NCBI GenBank assembly: GCA_003427395.1
Contig: BFEA01001066.1
Coordinates: 112,945 to 152,332, forward strand
Direction: 5' to 3'
From: Chara braunii
Taxonomy: Eukaryota > Streptophyta > Charophyceae > Charales > Characeae
Length of the DNA stretch: 39,388 nucleotides
A program made the translations under genes and the position numbers. The first letter of the stretch is position 1. Each line of letters opens with the position of its first letter. Positions 10,420 through 20,340 of this stretch are shown here, one piece after another. The notes beneath the pieces are model-generated. The model was not told the DNA's origin. It saw only the letters and a program-made list of their open reading frames with translations, and did no database searches.

Positions 10420-11690
10420 TCCTGTAGGAGTGTTCTAAGGCGAGTCTCTTCTTGTTTATCTATAGGTTCACTCCACTCCTCTGTCGTATAATCGCTAACT
10501 TCCTCCTCTTGATCCATCGTGCCAGACGGTACGAGACCGAGGATGTCTCGTGTATCAGCAGGTTAGAGCGAACTAACCAGTGGTGAGAACGTTTACGTTT
10601 ACCCGTGTTGTGCGGACAGAGGGGACAAAGATACTATGGATTATACCTCCAATGATTCCATCATGCCGAATCTGGGTAAAATGGGGATTATTGAGGGTGA
10701 ACAGAGGTGCACATGGAGTGGAAATAAATTAGAGGGTAGGAAGCGGAGACAGGGGAGGTGACTACATTGACTCATGTGTCACCCACCGCCTTCTGTTTTG
10801 GCAATGAGGTTCTATCTCAGAAACAGAACAATTAAAAGAATAGGGCGGTACTATTGAATAATGAGGGGGAGAGAGCTTGGGTGGTTCATGACAATAAGTG
10901 CGGGCCGGATGATGAGAAAGATACGACAGGACAGGTGGGCACTAGTTCGGTAGAGGATTGTAGAGTCGATTCTGACCCATCCTCTTCCACGAGTTGTTTC
11001 GTAGCCTATTAGGGTGGGGGAGGGGAAGGACTACTACAACATTCTTAGGGGATTAGGTCAAAGTAAATAAATCTGCGAAAGGATTTTGGTAGAAATAAGT
11101 CTTCTAGGGATAAGGGATGCTCGAAGAGGATGGAGGCGGAATAAGGGCAGAAAAAAACCGTCTTTCTTGCAATGGTGGCGGTAAGCTGTCGACGTATTTG
11201 AGACGTGGGAGGTATTCCCTCTTACATCAACGCAACTTCCATAAGCAAAGTTACTTTCATCGCTGTGTTGTCTCTCGGTCTTAGTCAATACTCAAGAACA
11301 TGAGATGTGGAGTACATCAATCTCATTTCTTTTACAAGGAATCGTACCGATGTTCGGTGTCATAATGGCCGTATGATCTGACGGGCCTCTGTAAACAAGC
11401 GAGGAAACATCTTGCGATCTACAGTGACAAGGATGTTGTGTAGTCGGAACAAACTCGAAAAAGGCGATTCTCATTGTTAGGAAAACATAAAGCGGCAGTC
11501 CCATGTAGTGTAGGTTAGATGGTGGCTTTTACGAATTAAGGAAAACAATTTCCTTCGCACGAAGAATATATTCCCGGAAGAAAAAGCATACTAGGAATCG
11601 TACTAAGAATAATAGTCGTAGTGTGGACAGAAGAACGTGGCCCGTGTCGATTGAAGAAATAACAAAGAAGCCAGAAAACAATCGACAGTC
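10420..11690. other. non-coding interval
   Basis: No ORF over about 76 codons and none with a recognisable domain. No tandem or inverted repeat of note. I see no gene. Confidence 0.5.
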
Positions 11691-11754
11691 ATTATTATGT
11701 CGTAGGACCGACAAATTGGACAATGAAACGGAAGGCGTGAAGGAAAGGAAGAAA

Positions 11755-12186
11755 CTTACCAAATGAGAGCGGTTTGCAGGGAGGGATGAACCATGGTGAA
11801 GGCAGAGCTTCACCCTCGGTAAGCTGGAGGCAAAACACCCTAAGCTTGGGGCGTCCCGCCATCGTTATGGCTGAATATGACATTGCCCCCGCTCCTACGC
11901 GCCCGCTGTCCAGGCTGGAATCCACCTGGAAGCCCTTCTCTGGGCTAGGGTGCTTCCCTTCCACCACAGCTGCCGGGAAAACCCGACAATGGCGGAGTCC
12001 GACTTGGTAAGGGCAGTAACCTAGTGTGTTACCTCTCCCACAGGCGCATGCCAAGTGCCGCTCGAGCATTACTGGTCGCCTCCTATTGCTCCAATTTTGG
12101 TTCGTTGTTTTTGGTATGCAGCGTGTTTCCAGCCCCCGGGCCGTAGAAAAGTGCCTCGGAAGTACTGGTCGTTTCACCACCTGCAC
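11755..12186 (-). CDS. possible coding exon of unknown function
   Basis: The minus-strand frame is open for 163 codons to 11,695. A consensus splice donor (GGTAAGTTTC on the minus strand, GTAAGT at 11,754-11,759) lies inside it, so the coding part, if real, probably ends there. The segment before the donor is GC-richer than its surroundings and includes EGKHPSPEKGFQVDSS and SYSAITMAGRPKLRVF. I do not recognise a domain. A non-coding RNA gene on either strand is an alternative I could not match to any known class. Confidence 0.25.
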
Positions 12187-12341
12187 TTATGTGCACGAGT
12201 TGCCGTATGAGAGTGCGAGTGTTTTTTTTTTTTTTTTTTTTTTGAAATGTGCAAGTGTTGTACAGAGTGGGAAGAGAGACAGCCCGTCAGGAGACTGGTT
12301 TCAACGGCATTGAAAACTGGACTCCTTATGTGTTATGGTCA

Positions 12342-12445
12342 CCAGGGGCAAGGTCCCACTTGCGCAAATGAGGAGATTTTGGCCGTTGATCTTTGCTATC
12401 TACGGTCATCATCTCTTAATTCGTGCAAGTGGGACCTAGCCCCAG
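12342..12445. repeat. foldback element, family B copy 1
   Basis: Ends are CCAGGGGCAAGGTCCCACTT on the left and CTGGGGCTAGGTCCCACTT on the complement of the right, continuing as inverted similarity into the arms for about 45 bp. Total about 104 bp. The same ends bound 14,083-14,254. Confidence 0.75.
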
Positions 12446-13062
12446 ATGTTTCGTGAAAGAAGAAGAAAAAAAAGCCTCCTTATGTGTTGTCTCCTCTGCT
12501 CCATAGGTCCCCGTTAGCAGTCTGCTCCGAGGGTCTCTAGTTCAAAAGAGGAAAAAAAACAGAAAACAAAAGGGCACACTTTCTGGTTTCTTCCAAATAA
12601 GTTATAGGGGGGGGTTGCGTTTTCACCCCCCCCCAAAAAAAAGAGGGTTTGTTTTGCGTTTTCACCCCCTAAGGAAAAAAAAAAAAAAAAAAAAAAAAAG
12701 GATCATCCTCCGCCTGCCTCCCAACAAAAAAGACGAATCAGGTAGGGAATCCATGAGAATCAGAAGACCAGACTGGTTTTTCTCTTTTTTTCAGAAAAAA
12801 AGCAAAATAGAATCAGAGGGGAATCAGGTTCGTTATTTTTTATCACTCCTCCATTGCAGATGAATTGTACAGACACTCATTTGAGTTCTTAATGGAATTC
12901 CTTGCTTTTCCCAAAAAAATCAATAAATAAATGGTACAGACATGTAACGGTTACCTTAATTTTATTTATTTTTAAATCTATATTCTTCTCTCAAAATAGC
13001 ACTTTCCTAAGGGCCTGGCCAACCCCCTGTTGAAACGGGAAAAAGTAGTAGTGCATCTCCCT
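12446..13062. other. non-coding interval with homopolymer runs
   Basis: Poly-A run at 12,676-12,699 and several C and A runs near 12,606-12,650, followed by A/T-rich sequence. No gene seen. Confidence 0.55.
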
Positions 13063-13125
13063 CAGAAAGTGGCAAGATGCATTTTTGCTACTTTTCAAGT
13101 CATGGATGCATCTTGCCACTCTCTG
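13063..13125. repeat. short inverted repeat (20-bp arms)
   Basis: Arms 13,063-13,082 and 13,106-13,125 are inverted copies with one mismatch (CAGAAAGTGGCAAGATGCAT). The loop is 23 bp. Flanks show only weak further symmetry. Confidence 0.75.
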
Positions 13126-13445
13126 CGGAAACATTCACTTGAACTTCTTTCGGTCCAACAGCCCTATCTCCAGGCCCTAAATTTATCTCCTATATGTATC
13201 TTAACGCAATTACAGCCGCACCTGGATGCATCTGACGGCAAAATCAACGACCAGAGCTCAGTTGAAACAGTCTTATAAAAGTCTTCTTCTTTAAAAAAAA
13301 ATTTCCCTTATAAAAGTCTTACTGTGAGTATGCCCTCTATTTGATAATCTGGTAGAGAGTTAAGCCTTCCCTGGATTTCATAATAGCAGGGTAGAGGGCT
13401 GTAAGAAAATTCCAGTCTTCAACGTGATGTCACCATGTGGGTCTC

Positions 13446-13607
13446 CATTGGGACAATGGGCGTGGCTCCCCTAAATAACATTCTACATGCATTTGGACGC
13501 TCTCTGGACCAGGTCCATTTGGACGAGTCCACCATTTTGAATGTACCTAATCAACAAATCGTGCAAATGCATGTAGAGTGTTGTGTAGTGGAGCGGGCCC
13601 CAATGGC
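13446..13607. repeat. foldback element
   Basis: Inverted arms with the shared core TCTACATGCATTTG and outer similarity CATTGGG/CTCC. Arms are about 45 bp and the total about 160 bp. No coding potential. Confidence 0.65.
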
Positions 13608-14082
13608 ATGTCATTTCATAATGCGCAATATCTGTCCTCCATAATGAGGTCCTCCCCCTCCCCTGGTCTGAGCCTGCCTTAGGGCATACAATCATCCGGA
13701 TTCATAAGTCCTCGTCGATTGTATTTGTTGGCATATTGAGTCCCGGTTCAGCAGAAAGGTGACCGTCTTAGTGTGTGTACGCCATTACAGTGGCAAGGAT
13801 CTTGACTGTGGTGGTAGAGTTGTGAATCACTGCTGGGGAAATTTAAACTGGAATGAACAAAAACCAAAGACCAAAAAAAACAAAAAAAACGACCAACCCA
13901 GGTGCAAGGATGACATGCACAAAGCAAGATGTCGCTTTTTTTTTTTTTTTTTTCCTTCTTCTAAATAACCCCTGCGTGACACCTCTATCCCGGTGGTGAT
14001 CGTTCTATGTTGACTCTTCCTATCATTGTGAAGCAGGGTTCACCAAGTGTTGGATTGTTCACCCACCAACACGGAAAGTGAG

Positions 14083-14254
14083 CTGGAGCATGGTCCCACT
14101 AGCAACGAGGATTGGATTAAGATCCTGACTCTGGGCGTGTTTTAGGCCGAGATGGAGAAAAGGATTTCAATCTCGATTTTCTGCACTTGTCCACAAACGC
14201 GGCCAAATTAAGGCCTTCAATCCAATCCTCTTTGCTAGTGGGACCTCGCCCCTG
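14083..14254. repeat. foldback element, family B copy 2
   Basis: The arms share GGTCCCACTAGCAA then GAGGATTGGATT over about 40 bp. The outer ends CTGGAGCATGG and CCAGGGGCGAGG match those at 12,342-12,445. About 172 bp with no ORF. Confidence 0.75.
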
Positions 14255-14281
14255 GGATTAGACCGTCGTGAGGCAGGTTAG

Positions 14282-14481
14282 GTTTTTTTTTTTTTTTTTT
14301 TTTTTCCCCCCCCCAAAATCACGGGCCCAGTGCCCAAGGCTTATATTTCCGACAAAAGTTTGAGGCCGGGGTCCTCACAGTCTACCCGGTATGAACCTCT
14401 GGGAGCATTACCCAGTTTCAAACCCCGCGGGAACCAATCCCCAGGATACACCAAACCAGTACTCCGCACCAAATTGCTGCA
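14282..14481 (-). mobile_element. SINE-like insertion with poly(A) tail and 11-bp target duplication
   Basis: The segment is flanked by perfect direct repeats AGGCAGGTTAG at 14,271-14,281 and 14,482-14,492. On the minus strand it ends in a G run and then A21-23 (poly-T at 14,283-14,305), as expected for target-primed integration of a polyadenylated RNA. The minus-strand body contains a GGTTCATACC, close to a pol III B box, and a GC-rich region upstream; an A-box match is less certain. At about 200 bp with no ORF it fits a SINE, although a short processed RNA copy is also possible. Confidence 0.7.
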
Positions 14482-14526
14482 AGGCAGGTTAGTTTTATCC
14501 TACTGATGCACCGTCGTAATAAAAAA

Positions 14527-14713
14527 AAGGGGTAACTTTGGCGCAGTCATGAAAACAGTTTGTAATTGCACTTCAGGCAATCCCGCGAATACAACACACC
14601 CCCACGCAACCCCACCGGACCCTAAACGTAGGTCATATACATTCACCATTACCGACCCTTTTGCCTCAAGTGCAATTACAAACTCAAACCCTGACTGTGC
14701 CGTGGTTTTCTCT
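14527..14713. repeat. foldback element, family A copy 2
   Basis: Arms 14,529-14,580 and 14,661-14,713 share TTTGTAATTGCACTT and (G/C)AGGCAA. The left end GGGGTAACTTTGGCGCAGTCA and the complement of the right end AAACCACGGCACAGTCA match the two ends of 8,013-8,219 in swapped order, so the two copies lie in opposite orientation. Confidence 0.75.
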
Positions 14714-15210
14714 AAAAAAAAGGAAATGGCCCCCCGAAAAAAGGGAAAACTGCGTCTGTACCCCACTTGACCGCAAGTACACGCCCCCAGCCTTGCAGAA
14801 AGTTTTTTGCTTCCACAAGCAAAACTTGGAGGGGCCGCCCGGCGCTGGGCACCATTGAAAGAAAAACTTGGCGGCCTCCGAAGTGGTGCGGGGTTCATGT
14901 TGACACCCCGCGGGCCAGTCCCTGCAGCACCCAACTTGTATCTATAGATTCTATACCCCGACCCCCTCTCCAGCTTAGACCGCCACTCCACCCGACGCAA
15001 AAAACCGTAGCCTACCGGTAGGCCGCGTTCCAGTCGGATTTGTCATTGGAGAAGTGGTACCCATGCGTCCGCACCCGTTCGAAATCTTGTGCTGGCAGGA
15101 GGCGGTCGAAACTGTTCCTTGTGGACATCGAAGGGACCACTGTGTCAGTTTTCCGTGAATTTCGTTACTGTTTTTCAAGTCACGCCCAAAGAAAAGGGGC
15201 AACTACATTG
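14714..15210. other. non-coding interval, moderately GC-rich
   Basis: Overlapping ORFs of 65-166 codons exist on both strands, but none resembles a protein. The longest, on the minus strand, runs through the foldback element and is not believable. Confidence 0.45.
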
Positions 15211-15370
15211 TCACCACCAGTACCCCCTGAAAGTGCTCCGTGTTAACGGCAGCCAAAAGTGGAAATCGCGGCGTTTCCACTTGGCTGAATCGGGTCTTCC
15301 AGCCAAGGTCCGTTCATCCCAAGAGTCACGACCGTTAACGCGGAGCACTTTTAGGAGGTACTGGTGGTCA
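15211..15370. repeat. foldback element with 40-bp arms
   Basis: Arms 15,211-15,250 and 15,331-15,370 are inverted copies with about 5 mismatches, sharing ACCACCAGTACC and AAGTGCTCCG then GTTAACGG. A nested hairpin (AAGTGGAAA/TTTCCACTT) lies in the loop. Weaker symmetry extends outside. Confidence 0.75.
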
Positions 15371-16299
15371 AAGTGGGCTTTTCGTGTTCTGTTCGTAAAT
15401 CTTGGCCGAAACTGGGTAATGGTCCGGGCATTTTATTTTATTTTTTAGACCCCCCCACCAGTGTTAGTGGTGCTGATAAAAGCAGACACCTCTAGCGGTA
15501 GCACCAGGAGAGAGCCTCCATCTATTGGTGGGGTTGGAAAACAGGTCCAGGGTCCCATATACAGACTTCCTTTTTTTTTTGGGACAAATGCTCCAGTCTA
15601 GTCGTGGGGAGCAACACGTGCTGGGAACCGGGCCCAGCGTCCCATATAGAATTATACAAATGATTTGAAATACCAGTGCCATTACCTGGTTTCGGCTAAG
15701 AACAATCTGAGAACTATGAAACAGATTCTAGAAAATTCAGGAAAAACATGGATAACTGCTGACCTATTGCTAGGCTACTCAAGCAGCACTTACTAAGTCA
15801 AAACGGAAAGCCACAGAAGCCCTTTGAATGCTCAGAACCCCTGGAATCCCCAACAAAACATTGTAAAAATCTCTAACACTGTCTTCTTCCCTGTCGAGCT
15901 CTCCAAGGCCGCATGCCCCCATCCTGCTAGGTTACAGGGCAACACAACTCACCCCAGCTCCGGCCAGCGTCGTACCGACAGCAACCCTAAGGATTGGTTT
16001 TCCCTTGGAATGCCCAGCCCAAGGCCCCCCCTTGCCTTCTCTCCCTAACCACCTGGCCCAGAAAAAGACAGTCCCTCAATACCGCCTCCCCACCTCCAAG
16101 GGTAACACCTCCCACCTTGTGAAACCCTCACGGGGAAGGGCTCCAACCCTAAAGGAGAACCCCACAGATTCACAAAGCAAGCCGCAAATATACCGTACAA
16201 AGACCCAGGCAAGCTTTGAAACACAACTAACGGAAAAAGCCAATCAGAATCAAATTTACAGCGACAGTAATCAAGACTAGGAAGTTGAGATTTGCAGAC
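15371..16299. other. non-coding interval
   Basis: Contains a diverged direct repeat of CAG(G/C)GTCCCATATA near 15,551 and 15,637. No protein family recognised in the ORFs present. Confidence 0.45.
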
Positions 16300-16302
16300 G
16301 TA

Positions 16303-16760
16303 GGGTCTCGTTCGACACTCCTTGGGGCGTCCTCGGGGCCCAAGGAAGTTTCCTTGGGGATTTTCAAGGAAATTCCCGCCATCGTTCCACCTGTCCTCGG
16401 GGACGTCGCCCGAGGACATTTCCTTCGAACGATGTCAGACAAGAAAAAAGAAAAGAAAAAAAAATCAAATGTGTTTGAGGCCTTCAACCAATAGGTTGCC
16501 GCCACGATCCAGATTCTCGGTTGTAACGTCTCTCTACCCATGTGCCCGCTCCTCTCCGTGAAACGCGGATTCGTTTCGCCCAAGGGACCTCGTGGGGTCC
16601 CTTGGGCAAAAGGATGAATGGCTGGGGAATCCTCAGAGCCCAAGGAATTTCCTTCGGAGTGTTTTCACTTTTTTTTTTTTCCGACTGCATCCTCGAGGAT
16701 AGGTAGAACGAACAATTCCTCGGGGACTTTAGGCGCCCGAGGAGTGTCGAACGAGCCCCG
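16303..16760 (-). mobile_element. Tourist-like (PIF/Harbinger-type) MITE, copy 1
   Basis: The terminal inverted repeat is GGGTCTCGTTCGACACTCC on the left and GGGGCTCGTTCGACACTCC on the complement of the right. A 3-bp direct repeat GTA flanks it at 16,300-16,302 and 16,761-16,763. It is 458 bp with no transposase. The interior has nested palindromes such as CCCAAGG/CCTTGGG. An internal CCAATAGG segment with a flanking A-rich tract matches the next element in reverse, hence the strand given. Confidence 0.7.
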
Positions 16761-16825
16761 TAGACTTTTTCAAATAGAAAAATACTTCGAAAGCATACTT
16801 TTAGTCTTTTAGAAATTGAAAATTA

Positions 16826-17271
16826 GGGTCTCGTTAGACTCTCTTAAAAATGCATGTTTTTAGGATTGCATCGTTGTTGCACGCGATCCTAAATCCGATT
16901 TCGAGATCGAAAATGTGAAAACGGCGTTAGGACAGATCCTAAAGAATTTAGGATTCACTAGGCAAATTCGTCATAAATTTTTCAGTAGCCCCCGACCTAC
17001 TAAAATTTTTAGGATTCCCGCGTTTGACGAGTCGTGGCGACGTGCGCATGGCACCGTTGTCTTGGACTCCTAGTGCACCCTATTGGCTGAAACCCTGAAG
17101 CATGACCTTTTTTCTTTTATTTTTTTCTTTTTAATTATGACTTTCTTTTAGGACTGGTCCTAAACGATGGTCTTTTAGGAATGCGTGTAACCACGACGCA
17201 CGAAATCCTAAAAAACCTTTAGGACTATCCAAAATTTTTTTGGATTCTTTTAGGAGTGTCTAACGAGACCC
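16826..17271 (+). mobile_element. Tourist-like (PIF/Harbinger-type) MITE, copy 2
   Basis: The termini are GGGTCTCGTTAGACTCTCTT and, on the complement of the right, GGGTCTCGTTAGACACTCCT. The flanking direct repeat is TTA at 16,823-16,825 and 17,272-17,274, the usual PIF/Harbinger target. Length 446 bp, close to its neighbour at 16,303-16,760. The interior carries many TAGGATT and AATCCTA pairs. No coding capacity; it would depend on a transposase elsewhere. Confidence 0.8.
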
Positions 17272-17274
17272 TTA

Positions 17275-17546
17275 GAAACAAAAATTAGGAAATTTATCTG
17301 AAACATCTTTTGGAAATTATAATTTAAAAACGAGATTTAAGAAATTTGTCTAAGATGTCCAATATTGGACTCACGAATATATAAAATCAAAAAAGTAATC
17401 ATGATCGTAGTTAAGGTCATCTTTAAGGGAAGCAACTATGTACCAAATAACATACTCATGAATAAGAATTGCACAAACAAATCACTGCGAGCAATATCAG
17501 GAAAACATCAATTAGAAAGAATCTAATTCATACAAGAAATACTATC
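17275..17546. other. A/T-rich non-coding interval
   Basis: Nothing supported. Confidence 0.5.
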
Positions 17547-17744
17547 GAAATACTCTCGAAAAAAGTAATCAGCAAAAACATGTTGATTATCCGGCGAAAG
17601 CAAGTACAAGATCATACCCAGTCAATCGGGAAATCAGAAAATCCTGAAATACTCTTGAAAAAAGTAATTAGCAAAAACATGTTGATCATCAAGCGAAAAC
17701 AAATACAAGATCATACCCAGTCAATCGGGAAATCAAAAAATCAT
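17547..17744. repeat. 99-bp tandem duplication
   Basis: Two direct copies, 17,547-17,645 and 17,646-17,744, share AAACATGTTGAT and CAAGATCATACCCAGTCAAT. They differ at scattered positions, so this is an old duplication. The plus-strand frame stays open across both copies because 99 is a multiple of three. Confidence 0.9.
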
Positions 17745-18160
17745 GAAAATAGCGCAGAAACGTACGATTACTCAACACACGACCCTCCCTTCCCGAACCT
17801 CACCTCCACACGTCACCGACCTTAAGGCATCTCGGTCATCATTCGACCACTCCGGTCAGTCAAAGTCGAATGGTGACAACAACGGACCGCGGCTCGTTTA
17901 CCAAAACTATCCACGCCACGTTGCGGAACCAGGCTGCTCAACCTGCCAACAACTCCCCGCAGACAGTCCCAGAAGAGGAGAACTCGTGTCCTTACAAAGT
18001 ATTGCACCTTCTCGTAGAGATAAGCAGCAGCAGCAGGCTACATCTCCGTACACCAGAAAGCTCGAAAACAACCCACCAAACCAAACCCCAACAACCACCT
18101 TCCACTGTTCCCAATACCTCAGCAGAAGTCCACCCTGCCCACACTTGATCCATCGTTGTT
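17745..18160. other. non-coding interval
   Basis: C/A-rich sequence with overlapping ORFs on both strands and no recognised domain. Confidence 0.4.
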
Positions 18161-18164
18161 GCTT

Positions 18165-18698
18165 TCACCCCTCACACATCTTCTTCCTCCCCATCATCAA
18201 CTTCCCCCACCGCTTCACTCCATGATTCGACATCCTCGCGCTGCCACCATCGTGTATCGGTTCCAACACTCGTCGCAATCGGCCCATCGTGCTGACCCGG
18301 CTTCGCGCCTTGGAAATGTTCGGACGCAGTGCTCCTGGTAGCACTCCGCCCATAGAATTGAAGAATTCCTTTGCCTGCAAGCTGGAGTTCCTTCCAGAGT
18401 TTTCTGCCTGCTCTGTTAACTCTGACGCGCCATCATCAGCCTGCGCCCCGACGAGCACAACCCTCCTCTATTGCTGCCTTAAAGACGCAGTGGTTGTTGG
18501 GCTCGACGGTAGGAAAAAGGCATTTTCGAAGGTCGAGGAGGCCTGACGAGAGAGCGACTCCGAAATGAGGGGATACTGCCATGCAGCCGAGGCTGCAACG
18601 CACGGAGCCGGGGTCTGGACAGAGGAAGCGCCGCCAGCACTGATGGCAACGACCGCCATCGCCGTAGCAGAAGTGCACGCGCAAGTTGCCATCGCCAT
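18165..18698 (-). CDS. possible first exon with a plastid-transit-like N-terminus
   Basis: From an ATG at 18,696-18,698 the frame encodes a start rich in Ala, Ser and Thr and poor in acidic residues (MAMATCACTSATAMAVVAI), with Ser/Thr-rich stretches to about residue 75. That composition is typical of chloroplast transit peptides. A TAG at 18,468-18,470 interrupts the frame, which then continues in phase with RRVVLVGAQADDGASELTEQ and LQAKEFFNSMGGVLPGALRP. That looks like a mature N-terminus, which would make the TAG a mutation, an error or part of a short intron. No family recognised. The C/CT microsatellite just upstream could lie in its promoter or 5' UTR. Confidence 0.3.
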
Positions 18699-18732
18699 GG
18701 CTTTTTGAGCCTTTCTCCTTCTTGCCTCTCTC

Positions 18733-18747
18733 CTCCCCCCCCCCCCC

Positions 18748-18826
<79 letters not shown>

Positions 18827-18840
18827 CCCCCCCCCCCCCC

Positions 18841-18872
<32 letters not shown>
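18733..18872. repeat. C-run and CT compound microsatellite
   Basis: A poly-C tract (about 18,735-18,758), then (CT)n with one interruption, a second poly-C tract (about 18,826-18,844) and a second (CT)n. It reads as GA repeats just upstream of the minus-strand ATG at 18,698. Confidence 0.95.
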
Positions 18873-20340
18873 CTCGGTCTAGCAGGAGCGCAGGTCTAAC
18901 GCGATTGTACGTATGCTGCGCGCCGCCTCCCCCCTTCCTATGTACAAACAGAATTTAAAGTACATCAAAAACAAATTGTGGGTGGTTCCTGCCAGCATTG
19001 ATTACCCTGGGATCCAGGGGATTGACTGAGCAGGATATTGGGAGGAAGGTGGAACCTAAATCCAGCGCCAGATAACTACTGCTACACACTATTTCCTACC
19101 TCCCCCTAGCAGCAGTCCCACATCATAACGATTTGTTGTCCCTTATGAGAATTATATACATCCATTGACGTATCGGAACCATCATCTAACTTCTGTTGAA
19201 GAAGATCTAATAGCAGATTTGAACTAAGTACGAATGCGCCCCTTCCAGGGGCTTATGCCGCCCAGGGCCACACTTCTCCTACTGAATCCACACCAACATC
19301 ACCTGGTTGTTGGCAGTGTTGGGCATCAGAGCTCAATTAGCCCTCTGTCATCCCTCGGGGGGCGCCGGGGAGGGGACAGGGTCATAGTCAAGCTGATATT
19401 TTCATCAAGGAGAGGGGATGGTGCGGGAAGGGTTCCGGGTGTCACGCGCCAGATTTCGGACCTCGCCGTCTTCTAACCCCCCTCCCCCCTTCTCTTCAAA
19501 TTTTTGTTGTCTTTTGCAAACAGGCCGAAGAGTCTCATTTTTGTGTTTCCATGGATTAATGCGCATTGTTCGTGATCAGAGAGGCCCGTCCCTCTTTGGA
19601 CCTTCGTCATTTTGGGCTGATTTTTGGAGTTCCATCTTTTTGCAATTCAGGCACTACATGGGAAATATGCGCGCCTTAGCGAGCGTGCTAGGAATTTGGT
19701 TCGACGGTTAGGATTTCTGGAATAAGCGGGACCTGACGAGTCCTTTCTTGTGCATGAATGTTCTCGACTTCGTCTTGGAAAACTCTGGGAATTTTCATGT
19801 GAATCTGAATAGTCATAGGATTTTTTTCCCGCGTTCACTTTACGCGCGGATATGGTGTTTTTCAATTTTGAATTAGCACAGGAATCTGAATGAGCTGTAA
19901 CTGTTTCGGTGCCCTTTTGCTTTCGCATCGGCGCCATGCATGCAAGCTTCCCCCCCCCTCCCCGGTTCTCTCGCTACCTTCGACACTCTCTTCTTCACGC
20001 TCACGCTCCTTCTCTCTTTGACCGTTTTTTATCTCTCTCTTGCCTCGCGTGCCTTTTGCGTGCCTTTTCTATTTCTTGATCGTCTGAATCTTGGTCCCGT
20101 TTCGCGCTATATTTCGCGCCCTTCTTCTCCCTTTTCGCTCTAATCCTTGCGCTGGAATACCCTATCGATCTCCTCCTCCTCCTCTCTAGCCAAGGAAACG
20201 CGCCGTGTAAAAAGGAAATTCTTGTTACACGACGATTCTGATTGGCTATGACCGGGCTCCGAAGGATCGATATGGCTTTCCTCTGGCGATTATTCCCGAG
20301 CTTTCCCTTACCCCTCCCTACCTCAGTCTTAATCCTTCCT
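18873..20340. other. non-coding interval
   Basis: Scattered ORFs below 115 codons and no recognised domain. A short hairpin CGTGTAA/TTACACG lies near 20,203-20,232. Part of this may be the 5' flank or LTR of the element that follows. Confidence 0.4.

Noticed and set aside
11755-12060. A spliceosomal snRNA gene (the plus strand starts near AAACTTACC, like U1)
   Set aside because: The rest does not match the U1 stem-loops or an Sm site; the motif is explained as a splice donor on the other strand.
14500-15000. 166-codon minus-strand ORF
   Set aside because: It crosses the foldback element and has no protein-like domain.
18686-18958. Pro/Ser/Leu-rich ORFs
   Set aside because: They read through the C and CT microsatellites.
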